A DNA stretch of 64,000 nucleotides from Novosphingobium sp. NDB2Meth1 (GTDB lineage: Bacteria; Pseudomonadota; Alphaproteobacteria; Sphingomonadales; Sphingomonadaceae). Each line of letters begins with the position of its first letter. The stretch's first letter is position 1. Of this stretch, positions 43,904 through 52,309 are shown in pieces. Location of the stretch: positions 372,001 to 436,000 of the forward strand of contig NZ_FPEH01000032.1 of assembly GCF_900117425.1 (NCBI RefSeq), written 5' to 3'. The notes under the pieces were generated by a model that worked only from the letters and a program-made list of their open reading frames with translations, did not search any database and had not been told where the DNA came from. The translations under genes were made by a program, and so were the position numbers.

Positions 43904-46699
43904 TTGCACAAGAAGCTATTCGGCGCAGCCGTGATTTCGACGCTCGCCAGCACTGCGGCGCACGCCGGAGACAAAGTCCTCGTCGCGCCGGTACCCGCGT
44001 GGGTCAATCAGGCACCGCCCGTGCTCAAGGCGGACAGCGCCGTACGCTTCGACGAGCAAGTGCAGGTCGATGGCGACACCACCACCGTCTATATCGACAC
44101 GATGCGGCAGGCCTCGAGCCCGGAAGCGCTGCAGCAGATGGGGACGCTCACGCTCGGCTGGCAGCCGGACCACGGCGACCTCACGCTGCACAAGCTGGAG
44201 ATCATCCGCGGGGATCAGGTGATCGATGCGCTCGGCAAGGGCGAGGGGATCACGGTGATCCGGCGCGAGGCGGGGCTGGAGCGGCTGATGGTCGACGGCC
44301 AGTTGATGGCGGTCAAGCACATCGAGGACCTGCGCGTGGGCGATACGCTGCGGATGGTATTCAGCCTTTCGGAGCGCGACACCGCGCTGGCGGGGCATGT
44401 GCAGGACGCGCTGGTGTTGCTGCCGGCGCCGCTCAAGGTCGGCTTCGGGCGCGCGCGGCTCGTGTGGAAGACGTCGAACCCGCTGACGGTGAAGTCGCTC
44501 GCGCCAGGGCTGACGCCGGTGGCCAAGCCGCTCGATGCGACTTGGACCGAAATCGTGGTGCCACTGCCGATCGCCAAGCTGCCCGATGCGGCCAAGAACG
44601 CGCCGAGCCGGTTCACCCCGCTGCCGCTGCTGCAGTTCACCAGCTTTCCGGACTGGGCCTCGGTCGCCAAGGTCATGGCGCCGCTCTATGCGGTGAAGGA
44701 CAAGATCGCGCCGGGGTCGGACCTTGCCAAGCGGGTCGATGCGATTGCCGCGCGCTCGCCCGATCCGGTGCGCCGCATGGCCGATGCGCTGCGGCTGGTG
44801 CAGGACGAAGTGCGCTATGAGCTGATCGCGATGGGCAACGGCAACTATGTGCCGCAGGCCCCGGCAGACACCTGGGCGAAGCGCTATGGCGACTGCAAGG
44901 CCAAGACCATGCTGCTGCTGGCGGTGCTCGACCGGCTGGGGATCAAGGCCGAGCCGGTGATGGCAAACAGCAAGCGCGGCGATGCGGTGCCCGACATGGT
45001 GCCCGCCGCGCTCGCGTTCGACCATGTCTTTGTCCACGCGCGTGTGGGCGAGGAGGACTTCTGGCTCGACGGGACGATGCTGGGTTCGCGCCTTGCCGAT
45101 ATCCGCGACGTGCCGCGCTATGGCTGGGTGCTGCCGATGGGCGGGACGATCGAAGGCAGCAAGCCCGCGCTCTTCGCGCTGCCGCTGCGCGCGCATGCCC
45201 GGCCCGACATCGACGCGGACCTCGCCTACGACATGACCGCGGGGCCGCACCTTGCGACGCCTTATCACCTGACCTTGCGCTACAACGGGACCTATGGCGC
45301 GGCCTACAAGGTCGATCCCGGCCCGAACTACGACGAGAAGCTGACCAGCTTTGCCGAGAAGGCGGCGAGCAACTGGGTCGGCGATACCTTCGTCGGCAAG
45401 GCGCGCTCGACGTGGGATGCGGAAAACGCGGTGTGGACGCTCGATTTCGACGGGATCGCCTATCCCGACTGGAAGTACCGCGACGGGCATTATGCGCTGG
45501 CGGTGCCGCCGGGCCTCAAGGTCACCTACGACGCGCCGCGCGACCGGGCGGCGTGGCGGGCGATCCCGGCGCTGATCCCCGATCCGTGGCATGCCAAGCT
45601 GCACACCAGCTGGCGCCTGCCGGATGCGGGCAAAGGCGTGTCGCTGACCGGCAGCGACCCGGGCAGCCTCGATCTACCGGCCGCCAGCTGGCAGCGGAAC
45701 GTTGCGCTGGCCGGTGGCGAGCTGACGCAGGATATCGTCTCGCGCGAGAGCGGGGCCGAGATTGCGCCGGACAAGGCGAGCAGCACGGCCAAGGCGATTT
45801 CCGACGCGATGGACCGCACCGCGCGGCTCTCGCTCGATGCCTCCTATCCCAAGTGGTGGGACGACGTGGCGCGCCGCAAGGGCAGCCCCGCGCTCGCCAA
45901 AGTGCGCGCGATTTTCGATGCGCGCATTGCCGACAAGCCCGACGACGCGACGCGTCTGACCGACCGCGCGTGGCTCGAGAGGACCCTGTTCAACTGGGCG
46001 GCGGCAGAAGCCGACTACACCCGCGCGATTGCGGTGGACGCTTCGGCGGACCGCTACCTCAAGCGCTCGGCCCTGCGCAGCAAGCTGGGCAACCGCGCGG
46101 GTTCACTGGCGGACGCGCAGGCGGCCTACGACCTTGAGCAGGGCAATGCGGACGCGCGCAGCACGCTGGCGTACGAGCTGATCGAGGCGGGCAAGGTGGA
46201 CGAGGGGCTGGACCTGGTGCCAACCGACCTCGACATCACCACCGACGACGGGCTTTCGAACTTCCTCGAGAAGGTCGACCGGCTGGAGCAGGCCGACAAG
46301 CATGACGAGGCGCTGGGCATGCTCGACGAAGCGCTGGAGAAGCGCGGCTCCTCCGCCAAGCTGCGCAACGCGCGGTGCTGGTACCTCGCCCTGCGCAACA
46401 CCGCGCTCGATACCGCGCTGACGGATTGCAACAAGGCGATCGAGCTGGAAGCGGACCCGGCGATGTACATGGACAGCCGCGCGCTGGTCCACTTCCGCGC
46501 CGGGCGCCTAAAGGAAGCCATGGCCGATTACGAAGCAGCGCTGGCGGCGGAACCGGAGCAGACCGCCTCGCTGTTCATGGCGTCCATCGTGGCGGACCGC
46601 ATGGGCGACAAGGCCAAGGCGGCGGCGCTGCTGAAGGCGGCGAAGACGGTGTTCCCGGATGTGGGGCACTTTTACGCGCACTACGGGATCAAGCCGTGA
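43904..46699 (+). CDS. DUF3857/transglutaminase-like protein with C-terminal TPRs
   Basis: 931 residues from a TTG at 43904 that gives a normal signal peptide (HKKLFGAAVISTLASTAAHA). A beta-rich DUF3857 domain is followed by a transglutaminase-like core with Cys in WAKRYGDCKAKTMLLL, His in FDHVFVHARV and Asp in FWLDGTMLGS, then a second beta-domain, and at the end several tetratricopeptide units (about residues 690-920). Exported to the periplasm. Substrate unknown; homologues are common in Bacteroidetes and sphingomonads. The frame is open upstream of the start but that part shares sequence with the rplK promoter region. Part of the DNA between rplK and nusG. Confidence 0.85.
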   Translation: MHKKLFGAAVISTLASTAAHAGDKVLVAPVPAWVNQAPPVLKADSAVRFDEQVQVDGDTTTVYIDTMRQASSPEALQQMGTLTLGWQPDHGDLTLHKLEIIRGDQVIDALGKGEGITVIRREAGLERLMVDGQLMAVKHIEDLRVGDTLRMVFSLSERDTALAGHVQDALVLLPAPLKVGFGRARLVWKTSNPLTVKSLAPGLTPVAKPLDATWTEIVVPLPIAKLPDAAKNAPSRFTPLPLLQFTSFPDWASVAKVMAPLYAVKDKIAPGSDLAKRVDAIAARSPDPVRRMADALRLVQDEVRYELIAMGNGNYVPQAPADTWAKRYGDCKAKTMLLLAVLDRLGIKAEPVMANSKRGDAVPDMVPAALAFDHVFVHARVGEEDFWLDGTMLGSRLADIRDVPRYGWVLPMGGTIEGSKPALFALPLRAHARPDIDADLAYDMTAGPHLATPYHLTLRYNGTYGAAYKVDPGPNYDEKLTSFAEKAASNWVGDTFVGKARSTWDAENAVWTLDFDGIAYPDWKYRDGHYALAVPPGLKVTYDAPRDRAAWRAIPALIPDPWHAKLHTSWRLPDAGKGVSLTGSDPGSLDLPAASWQRNVALAGGELTQDIVSRESGAEIAPDKASSTAKAISDAMDRTARLSLDASYPKWWDDVARRKGSPALAKVRAIFDARIADKPDDATRLTDRAWLERTLFNWAAAEADYTRAIAVDASADRYLKRSALRSKLGNRAGSLADAQAAYDLEQGNADARSTLAYELIEAGKVDEGLDLVPTDLDITTDDGLSNFLEKVDRLEQADKHDEALGMLDEALEKRGSSAKLRNARCWYLALRNTALDTALTDCNKAIELEADPAMYMDSRALVHFRAGRLKEAMADYEAALAAEPEQTASLFMASIVADRMGDKAKAAALLKAAKTVFPDVGHFYAHYGIKP

Positions 46700-46783
46700 G
46701 GGGTGCGGCGGGAGTTGGGTGGCCGACGGGGGTGGTGATTGGGGGTTTAGTAAAGTGTCACCGTAATTCCAATTCTCATGCAA

Positions 46784-47722
46784 TCAAATTAGAGATTTTA
46801 TTACGTAACCATAGCCAGTTTCGGATTTTATAAGAAATTCGCGCTTTATTTTCTTACGCAGCCTTGAAATAATTACCTTGAGATTAGCCAATGAGATTGG
46901 CTCAACGTTTCTACTTGCAATAACTTGAAGTCTTTCATAGCTTAATATTTTCTTATTATTATGAATTAATTCTTTTAGCACACGATACTCTGCATCAGTT
47001 AAAATTTCATCTTCTATCAATGTTTCTGCTATACGTTCATCGTATTTCCTATGCCGACTTCTTTGCTCCTGAGACAGCTTGGCACGGCGATAGATAGCCA
47101 TTAAGCGGCAGATCGCCTCTGGCTTGCTCGTCCGGGCATATTCAAAGACATCGTCAAAGCCGCTGCGCAAAGCCTTAGCGCGGCGCTTTGGATCGGATCG
47201 ATTCTCGAGAAGAATTTTTGGCCTATTTCTAACCAAGTAATAATTCTCTTTAAGAAAACGACATGCGCGCGATGTATCGTCCGCTCCAATAATCAGCACA
47301 TCAAAGTGCCCACTTGAGCTGGAGACCGAGTATGTTTCGAAGTAGTTCAACGAGTGCTTCTCGACGTATTGAAACACGCCTGAAATCCACTCATCTCTAT
47401 CAATCCTTGATGCGTCGCTGGTTGATAAGTACCTTATTTTAATAATATTTATATTTTCTTCATAATCGTTCAGGATTTTATGATTGACATCTGCGCCCAA
47501 TTTTGTCATGGTATCACGTAGATCATTTGAAATTAGATCGTTATAAGCCGAATCTAATTGCGGATACATTCCATCATTATTCGAGCTAGTCTTGAAAAAT
47601 ATTCGCTCTCCTTTCAAATCTGCGGTGCTGTCCGTTGACCCAGAAACAGAAGCGTCAGCGTTGTCGTATTTCGTCGAATCCACGGTCTGCTTCCCGAAGT
47701 TTGCGGAGCCAAGCTTGCTCAA
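46784..47722 (-). CDS. AT-rich orphan winged-helix regulator with degenerate receiver-like part
   Basis: Up to 312 residues; start uncertain (TTG at 47722, a GTG at residue 14 with GGGAAG before it, or ATG at residue 52). The C-terminus (about 240-312) is an OmpR/PhoB-type wing: LTDAEYRVLKELIHNNKK, LKVIISRLRKKI, KSETGYGYVIK. Residues about 138-213 look like the second half of a receiver (HFDVLIIGADD; RPKILLENRSDPKR; GFDDVFEY), but Gly146 stands where the phosphorylated Asp should be. GC is far below the neighbours: a transferred gene. No sensor kinase is nearby. Confidence 0.75.
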   Translation of the reverse strand: MSKLGSANFGKQTVDSTKYDNADASVSGSTDSTADLKGERIFFKTSSNNDGMYPQLDSAYNDLISNDLRDTMTKLGADVNHKILNDYEENINIIKIRYLSTSDASRIDRDEWISGVFQYVEKHSLNYFETYSVSSSSGHFDVLIIGADDTSRACRFLKENYYLVRNRPKILLENRSDPKRRAKALRSGFDDVFEYARTSKPEAICRLMAIYRRAKLSQEQRSRHRKYDERIAETLIEDEILTDAEYRVLKELIHNNKKILSYERLQVIASRNVEPISLANLKVIISRLRKKIKREFLIKSETGYGYVIKSLI

Positions 47723-48310
47723 GCAAGTCTACAGAAACGATATCATATCGAAATAAAATTTGACCAAGCCGCTTAAGTTAATACCGCGCAAGGCGATAAG
47801 CTTTTTTACTTATCTCCAAATAAGCGCCATTTTAATTCTAAAAATGGGCGTTCTAATATGAACATTACATCTTTATGACTGTCGCTCTAATTCATCAGCT
47901 TCTCCCATGCCTCATCCTTTCCGTGCGGATTAGGGTGCCGAAACGTAAGTTGCTTGGGCGAATCGCGCACAAGCCGAATAAAGCAATCGCTTAGAAAAAA
48001 GGCGTCCGGTCCACGCTGGAGACCGGACGCAAGTGCCGCATGGCTTCATCACAAGAGGGCGAAGCCATCAGGGTCGCGTCGCGCTGCTCGCGTGATGGCG
48101 CCCCCCTGTCAATGGACTCTCAAGGCCTTATTGCCATTCTGGCAATAAACTCCGATCATACTGGAACGAGAGGCAAAATATGTCAGCCAACGTTTCTTAC
48201 CGCAGACAGAAACACTTTGTAACTATGGTCAGTTGCTATCGCACTATTTCCGTGAAACTTTCATGGGCTAACGTGACACTGTGCTAAATCCCGAAATTCT
48301 CGGTACGTCC
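47723..48310. other. 588-base region with no protein gene
   Basis: AT-rich at the left (47723-47900) and mixed GC at the right. It holds three hairpins between 48002 and 48148 described as a separate RNA candidate. At the left, 47723-47880, the AT-rich sequence may be the promoter of the regulator. No tRNA or coding frame. Confidence 0.5.
47995..48148 (-). ncRNA. Candidate small RNA ending in a rho-independent terminator
   Basis: On the minus strand, in order: hairpin TTATTGCCA-GAA-TGGCAATAA (48148-48128), a G-rich segment (ACAGGGGGGCGCC), hairpin ATGGCTTC...GAAGCCAT (48068-48040), then a terminator stem GCGTCCGGTC / GACCGGACGC (48030-48002) followed by TTTTTT (48000-47995). A TATGAT box stands at 48160-48155 with a weak TGACAT about 19 bases before it. 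Together these suggest a transcript of about 155 bases. No known RNA family recognised; it could instead be the read-through terminator of the secE-nusG operon. Confidence 0.5.
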
Positions 48311-48811
48311 ATGGCAAGACTCTCCCGTGTCGTGATCCCGGGCATTCCGCACTACGTGACCCAACGCGGCAGCGGGCAGCAGCGCACATTCTTCGAGGAG
48401 GGCGACTATGCGCTCTATCTCGATCTGCTTGCCGAAGCGGCAGCTCGTGCGAAGGCGCAGGTGTAGTCCTATTGCCTGATGCCGAACCATATCCACGTCG
48501 TGCTGGTGTCGTCGGATAAGGAAGGGTTGTGCCGCACCTTTGGCAATCTGCACCGGCGCCAAACCGGCTTCATCGATCCGCGCCGCCGGACAACCAGCCA
48601 CCTCTTGCAGGGAAGCTATGGCCCAGTCATCATGGAAGAAGCGCTGACCTATGCCGCATTGCGCAAGGCAGAAAGCGTGGAGCGGCCGGTGGGCTCGCCC
48701 GCGTGGCTGGCGGATATGGAGGTACGGCTCGGTCGTCCGCTCGCGCCGCAGAAGCGCGGGCCGAAGCCGGGGCGCGCAGAACGAGGGCCAGAGCCCCCGC
48801 TGCTTACTTGA
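48311..48811 (+). pseudogene. Broken REP-associated tyrosine transposase (IS200-like)
   Basis: Starts MARLSRVVIPGIPHYVTQRG, the signature of RAYT/transposase IS200-like proteins, and continues with MPNHIHVVLV, the HUH-containing block. A TAG at 48464-48466 replaces what should be a Trp codon (AQV-stop-SYCLMPNHIHVV). Further on, the block LLQGSYGPVIMEEALTYAALR is followed immediately by C-terminal sequence (GRPLAPQKRGPKPG), so about 60 residues are missing. The gene is dead by both changes. Its end overlaps the 3' end of nusG. It sits at the border of the insert that separates nusG from rplK. Confidence 0.85.
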
Positions 48812-49340
48812 CCAGTTCGACTTCCTCGAAGCTCAGTTCGACCGGCGTGGCGCGGCCGAAGATCGAGACGGCGACCTTGACGCGCTGCTTCTCGAAATCG
48901 AGCTCTTCCACGGTGCCGTTGAACGAGGCGAACGGGCCGGCGTTGACCTTGACCGAATCGCCGATCTCGTAATCGACCAGCACCTGCTTGCGCGGCTCGG
49001 CCGCGGCGGCTTCGCGCGCGCCGAAGTAGCGGGCGGCTTCCTTGTCGGAAATCGGCTGCGGCTTGTTGTTGTTGCCGAGGAACCCGGTAACCTTGGGGGT
49101 GTTCTTGACGAGGTGGTAGATGTCGTCGTTCATCGAAAGCTTGGCGAGCACGTAGCCCGGCATGAACTTGCGCTCGACCTGGACCTTCTTGCCGCGCTTC
49201 ACTTCGGTGACGGTCTCGGTCGGCACTTCGACCGCTTCGACCAGCTGCGAGAGGCCGATGCGTTCGGCTTCGGCGAGGATGGCTTCCTTCACCTTGTTCT
49301 CGAAACCGGAATAGGCGTGAATGATGTACCAGCGGGCCAT
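48804..49340 (-). CDS. nusG: Transcription termination/antitermination protein NusG
   Basis: 178 residues. NGN domain (WYIIHAYSGFENKVKEAI, RKFMPGYVLAKLSM, VTGFLG) that binds RNA polymerase, then a KOW domain (VKVNAGPFASFNGTVEELD). Full length. Twenty-eight bases downstream of secE; the usual tRNA-Trp-secE-nusG cluster is present, though with an alcohol dehydrogenase between the tRNA and secE. rplK, the usual next gene, is about 5 kb further on. Confidence 0.98.
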   Translation of the reverse strand: MARWYIIHAYSGFENKVKEAILAEAERIGLSQLVEAVEVPTETVTEVKRGKKVQVERKFMPGYVLAKLSMNDDIYHLVKNTPKVTGFLGNNNKPQPISDKEAARYFGAREAAAAEPRKQVLVDYEIGDSVKVNAGPFASFNGTVEELDFEKQRVKVAVSIFGRATPVELSFEEVELVK

Positions 49341-49368
49341 GGGTCGTCCTTGAATTTTGTGCGTGTGA

Positions 49369-49563
49369 TCAGGCGAGCGACAGGAGCGAGCGCACGATCA
49401 GGCTGAAGATCGAATCGATGCCGAGGAAGAACACCGCGAGGATGAGCATCATGATGCCGACGAAGATCGCGGTCGAGGTCGTCTCGGCGCGGGTCGGCCA
49501 GATCACCTTGCGCGCTTCGGCGCGGACCTGGTTGATGAATTCACCGGGGCTCAGCTTTGCCAT
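49369..49563 (-). CDS. secE: Preprotein translocase subunit SecE
   Basis: 64 residues. Single-span SecE: MAKLSPGEFINQVRAEARKVIWPTR, the conserved amphipathic helix, then the membrane helix IFVGIMMLILAVFFLGIDSIF (split for length). GTG immediately precedes ATG (codons at 49566 and 49563); AGGA spacing favours ATG at 49563. Subunit of the SecYEG channel in the inner membrane. Confidence 0.97.
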   Translation of the reverse strand: MAKLSPGEFINQVRAEARKVIWPTRAETTSTAIFVGIMMLILAVFFLGIDSIFSLIVRSLLSLA

Positions 49564-49733
49564 CACGTATTCCTGCTCTCGCTTGCGCCGGGGGGCGCAC
49601 TCACGGCTTCCGGCTAGGCCTCATCGCCGCCCCGGACAGGTCCGGGAGGGGCAGGCGAGGTTTCCGATGTCGGAAGAAGCACGGCATTTAAGGCTTCACC
49701 CCGCCCTTGGCAAGAGCGGGAGGAGTCGTTTGC

Positions 49734-49790
49734 GGTACGCGCGGAAGAGCGCGTACCGGGCGGCACCAGCCCTGCGCGTGAGCGCAGCAA
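49734..49790. terminator. Hairpins downstream of the alcohol dehydrogenase
   Basis: GGTACGCGC (49734-49742) with GCGCGTACC (49749-49757), and a second stem CTGCGC/GCGCAG about 15 bases further, lie between the dehydrogenase stop and secE. Without T runs they are weak terminators at most; secE needs its own promoter in the same 225 bases or is reached by read-through. Confidence 0.35.
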
Positions 49791-49791
49791 A

Positions 49792-50838
49792 CTAAAGCGT
49801 GCTGTTGTCGATCACGAAGCGGTAGCGCACGTCGCTCCTCAGCATGCGCTGGTAGGCGCCCTCGATCTCTTCCATGCGGATCAGTTCGATATCCGAGACG
49901 ACGCCGTGCTCGGCACAGAAATCGAGCATTTCCTGCGTTTCCGCGATGCCGCCGATGAGTGAGCCGGCGAGGCTGCGGCGGCGCATCAGGAAGTGGAACA
50001 GCGTGGGCATCGGGTGCGGCTTTTCCGGGCCGCCGACCATGACCATCGTGCCGTCGCGCGTCAGCGTGAGGAGGTAGGGATCGAGATCATGGCTGTGCGA
50101 GACGGTGTTGATGATGAGATCGAGCGTCTCGCGCGCGGCCTTCATCTCGGCCTTGTCGGTGGAGACCACGACATGGTGCGCGCCGAGGGCGAGGATCGTG
50201 TCGCGCTTGGCCGGATTGGTGGTGAAGGCCGTGACTTCGGCGCCGAGCGCACGGGCGAGTTTCACCGCCATGTGGCCAAGGCCGCCGATGCCGACGACGC
50301 CGACGCGCTTGCCCGGCCCCGCCTGCCAGTGGCGCAGCGGCGACCATGTGGTGATCCCGGCGCAGAGCAGCGGGGCGACCGCGGCGAGCTGCTCCTTCGG
50401 GTGGCGGATGGCGAGAACATAGGCTTGGTCAACCACGATCCGCTCGGAATAGCCGCCAAGGGTGTGGCCGGGCGCATCGGGGGTGGGCGAATTGTAAGTG
50501 CCGGTCATGCCGTTCGCACAGAACTGCTCGAGTCCTTCCCCGCAGGCCGAACAGGTGCGGCAGCTGTCGACAATGCAGCCGACGCCGACCGTGTCACCGG
50601 GTGCGAATCGCGTGACCGCGCTGCCGACGGCGCTGACCGTGCCGACGATCTCGTGGCCCGGGACGCACGGATAGAGCGTGCCGCCCCATTCCCCGCGCAC
50701 GGTGTGCAGATCCGAATGGCACACGCCGCAGAAAGCGATTTCGATCACCACGTCGTCCGGTCCGGCCTCGCGGCGCTCGATGGCATGGGGACCGAGCGGC
50801 TGGTCGGCGGCCTCGGCGGCATAGGCTTTGACGGTCAT
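49792..50838 (-). CDS. Zinc-dependent alcohol dehydrogenase (YahK/CAD-like)
   Basis: 348 residues. Medium-chain dehydrogenase: catalytic Zn ligands in CGVCHSDLH and GHEIVG, structural Zn Cys cluster CRTCSACGEGLEQFC, NADP-binding VVGIGGLGHMAVKLA. The pattern fits cinnamyl-alcohol-dehydrogenase-like aldehyde reductases such as YahK. The start at 50838 (MTVKAYAAEA) agrees with the family N-terminus; the frame remains open 29 codons upstream without similarity. It is placed unusually between tRNA-Trp and secE. Confidence 0.92.
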   Translation of the reverse strand: MTVKAYAAEAADQPLGPHAIERREAGPDDVVIEIAFCGVCHSDLHTVRGEWGGTLYPCVPGHEIVGTVSAVGSAVTRFAPGDTVGVGCIVDSCRTCSACGEGLEQFCANGMTGTYNSPTPDAPGHTLGGYSERIVVDQAYVLAIRHPKEQLAAVAPLLCAGITTWSPLRHWQAGPGKRVGVVGIGGLGHMAVKLARALGAEVTAFTTNPAKRDTILALGAHHVVVSTDKAEMKAARETLDLIINTVSHSHDLDPYLLTLTRDGTMVMVGGPEKPHPMPTLFHFLMRRRSLAGSLIGGIAETQEMLDFCAEHGVVSDIELIRMEEIEGAYQRMLRSDVRYRFVIDNSTL

Positions 50839-50943
50839 GGGATGGCTTTCGGAAGGGGGACGCGTTGCGCGCACCATGGCAGCCGCCGCGGCGGGGAACA
50901 AACTCTCACTTGTGGGAAGCGGCAATGCCTTGTCGGAACGACG

Positions 50944-51019
50944 TGGCAGGAGTGGAGGGACTCGAACCCCCGGCCCTCGGTTTTGGAGACCGATGCTCTA
51001 CCAACTGAGCTACACTCCT
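50944..51019 (-). tRNA. tRNA-Trp (anticodon CCA)
   Basis: On the minus strand a full cloverleaf: acceptor AGGAGTG with CACTCCT, D-arm with AGTTGGTAGAGC, anticodon loop TCTCCAAAA (CCA anticodon), T-arm GGGTTCGAGTCCC, discriminator G and an encoded CCA end. tRNA-Trp upstream of secE-nusG is normal in alphaproteobacteria. Confidence 0.97.
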
Positions 51020-51083
51020 GTGCCGGAGGAGTGCCCTTAGTGGGTTGACGCGGGGAGCGCAACCAAAGAACAATCCTTCAAAG

Positions 51084-51863
51084 ATGTCCCGTCACGACAC
51101 CTCGATCATTCCGCCGGAGTTGCTGCTGCAGGCCTATCGCGCCGGCATTTTCCCGATGTCGGACAGCCGCGACGATCCCGAAGTCTATTGGGTCGAGCCG
51201 CGGATGCGGGCGATTCTGCCGCTTGGCGGGTTCCACCTTTCGCACAGCCTCGCGCGCACCTTGCGCCGCGGGCGGTTCCGGGTGACCTGCAACGAAGCCT
51301 TCGACGCGGTGATCGATGCGTGTGCCGCGCCGCGCGCGGATGCGGAGGACAGCTGGATCAGCCTGCGCATCGCCGAGAGCTACCGCGAATTGCATCGGCA
51401 CGGTCATGCCCATTCGATCGAGACCTGGCAGGCGGGCCCCGGCGGCACCGAAGTGCTTGTCGGGGGGCTTTATGGCGTAGGTTTCGACAGGGTGTTCTGC
51501 GGGGAGAGCATGTTCAGCCGGGTGAGCGATGCCTCGAAGGTCGCGTTGGCGTGGCTGGTGGCAGCGCTGCGGCGTGCGGGGGCGGAGTTGCTCGATTGCC
51601 AGTTCACCACGCCGCATCTAGCCTCGCTGGGTGCGGTCGAGATCCCGCAGGCGCACTATCTCGATCTGCTGGAGGCCGCCTCGGGCGCTCAGGCCGGGGG
51701 TGAATCGTCGGCCGGGGCGTCGTCGGGCGCAGCGGGGGCTTTTGCTGCGGGCGCCGGCGGCTTGCCGGCAGGCTTTGCCGCGCTGCTCGTCGATGCGGCG
51801 GCGGCGGGGCTGTCTTCCTCGCCGGGGAACTTCATCGCGCAGTCCTTGACCCACACGTCGTAG
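51084..51863 (+). CDS. aat: Leucyl/phenylalanyl-tRNA--protein transferase
   Basis: 259 residues. Adds Leu or Phe to N-terminal Lys/Arg of proteins for ClpAP degradation. Family blocks: LLLQAYRAGIFPMSD, WVEPRMRAILPL, TEVLVGGLYGV, FCGESMFSRVSDASKVAL, LLDCQFTTPHLASLGA. ATG at 51084 fits the family start. The last 60 residues (Gly/Ala/Ser-rich) are an extension beyond the usual end and run 175 bases into the convergent DUF2155 gene, so the native stop may have been lost. Confidence 0.93.
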   Translation: MSRHDTSIIPPELLLQAYRAGIFPMSDSRDDPEVYWVEPRMRAILPLGGFHLSHSLARTLRRGRFRVTCNEAFDAVIDACAAPRADAEDSWISLRIAESYRELHRHGHAHSIETWQAGPGGTEVLVGGLYGVGFDRVFCGESMFSRVSDASKVALAWLVAALRRAGAELLDCQFTTPHLASLGAVEIPQAHYLDLLEAASGAQAGGESSAGASSGAAGAFAAGAGGLPAGFAALLVDAAAAGLSSSPGNFIAQSLTHTS

Positions 51864-52309
51864 ACGGGGTGCTCGACCACGTTGAGCGCGGGCGAGTTCT
51901 TGAACAGCCAGCCCGAGAACACCTTGTGCCAGGCGAGCTTGTCGCGCGTCGTCGCGCGTTCCTCGACGAAAAGCTGGACGAAGGCTCCGGTTTCCGGCGG
52001 GTCTTCCCACGGCGCGGTGCGCTCGCACGTGGCTAGCTTGATGATTGCATTGCCGATGCGGCGCGATTCGCCGGTCTTCAGCTGGACGATCTGGGTGATG
52101 TTGTTGCGCTTGTTGAGGAAGCCGAGCGTGGCAACGCGGTCCTTTACCGGGGTGCCGAACTCGTTTTCCACCTCGCCCGAAGCATTCGCGGCCGGGCCCG
52201 CACCTTGCGTCGCCTCGCTTGGCGGCGGGGCTTCGGCGTTCTTGTTGCCGCCGCAAGCCGACAGGGCCAGCAGGGCTGGCGTCAGCAGCAGCGGCGTGAG
52301 ACGGCGCAT
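51689..52309 (-). CDS. DUF2155 lipoprotein
   Basis: 206 residues. Lipoprotein signal (LLALSAC, Cys19), a polar linker and the DUF2155 core: ATLGFLNKRNNITQIVQLKTGES (split), CERTAPWEDPPETGAFVQLFVEE, FSGWLFKNSPALNVVEHPVYDVW. The C-terminal 35 residues are Ala/Pro-rich and overlap the end of aat. Envelope protein of unknown function that in alphaproteobacteria lies beside NDUFA12 and aat. ATG shares one base with the upstream stop (TGATG). Confidence 0.9.
   Translation of the reverse strand: MRRLTPLLLTPALLALSACGGNKNAEAPPPSEATQGAGPAANASGEVENEFGTPVKDRVATLGFLNKRNNITQIVQLKTGESRRIGNAIIKLATCERTAPWEDPPETGAFVQLFVEERATTRDKLAWHKVFSGWLFKNSPALNVVEHPVYDVWVKDCAMKFPGEEDSPAAAASTSSAAKPAGKPPAPAAKAPAAPDDAPADDSPPA

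Noticed and set aside
43916..45604. Antisense frame (562 codons) over the transglutaminase-like gene
   Set aside because: No recognisable domain; the plus-strand protein has the Cys-His-Asp pattern.
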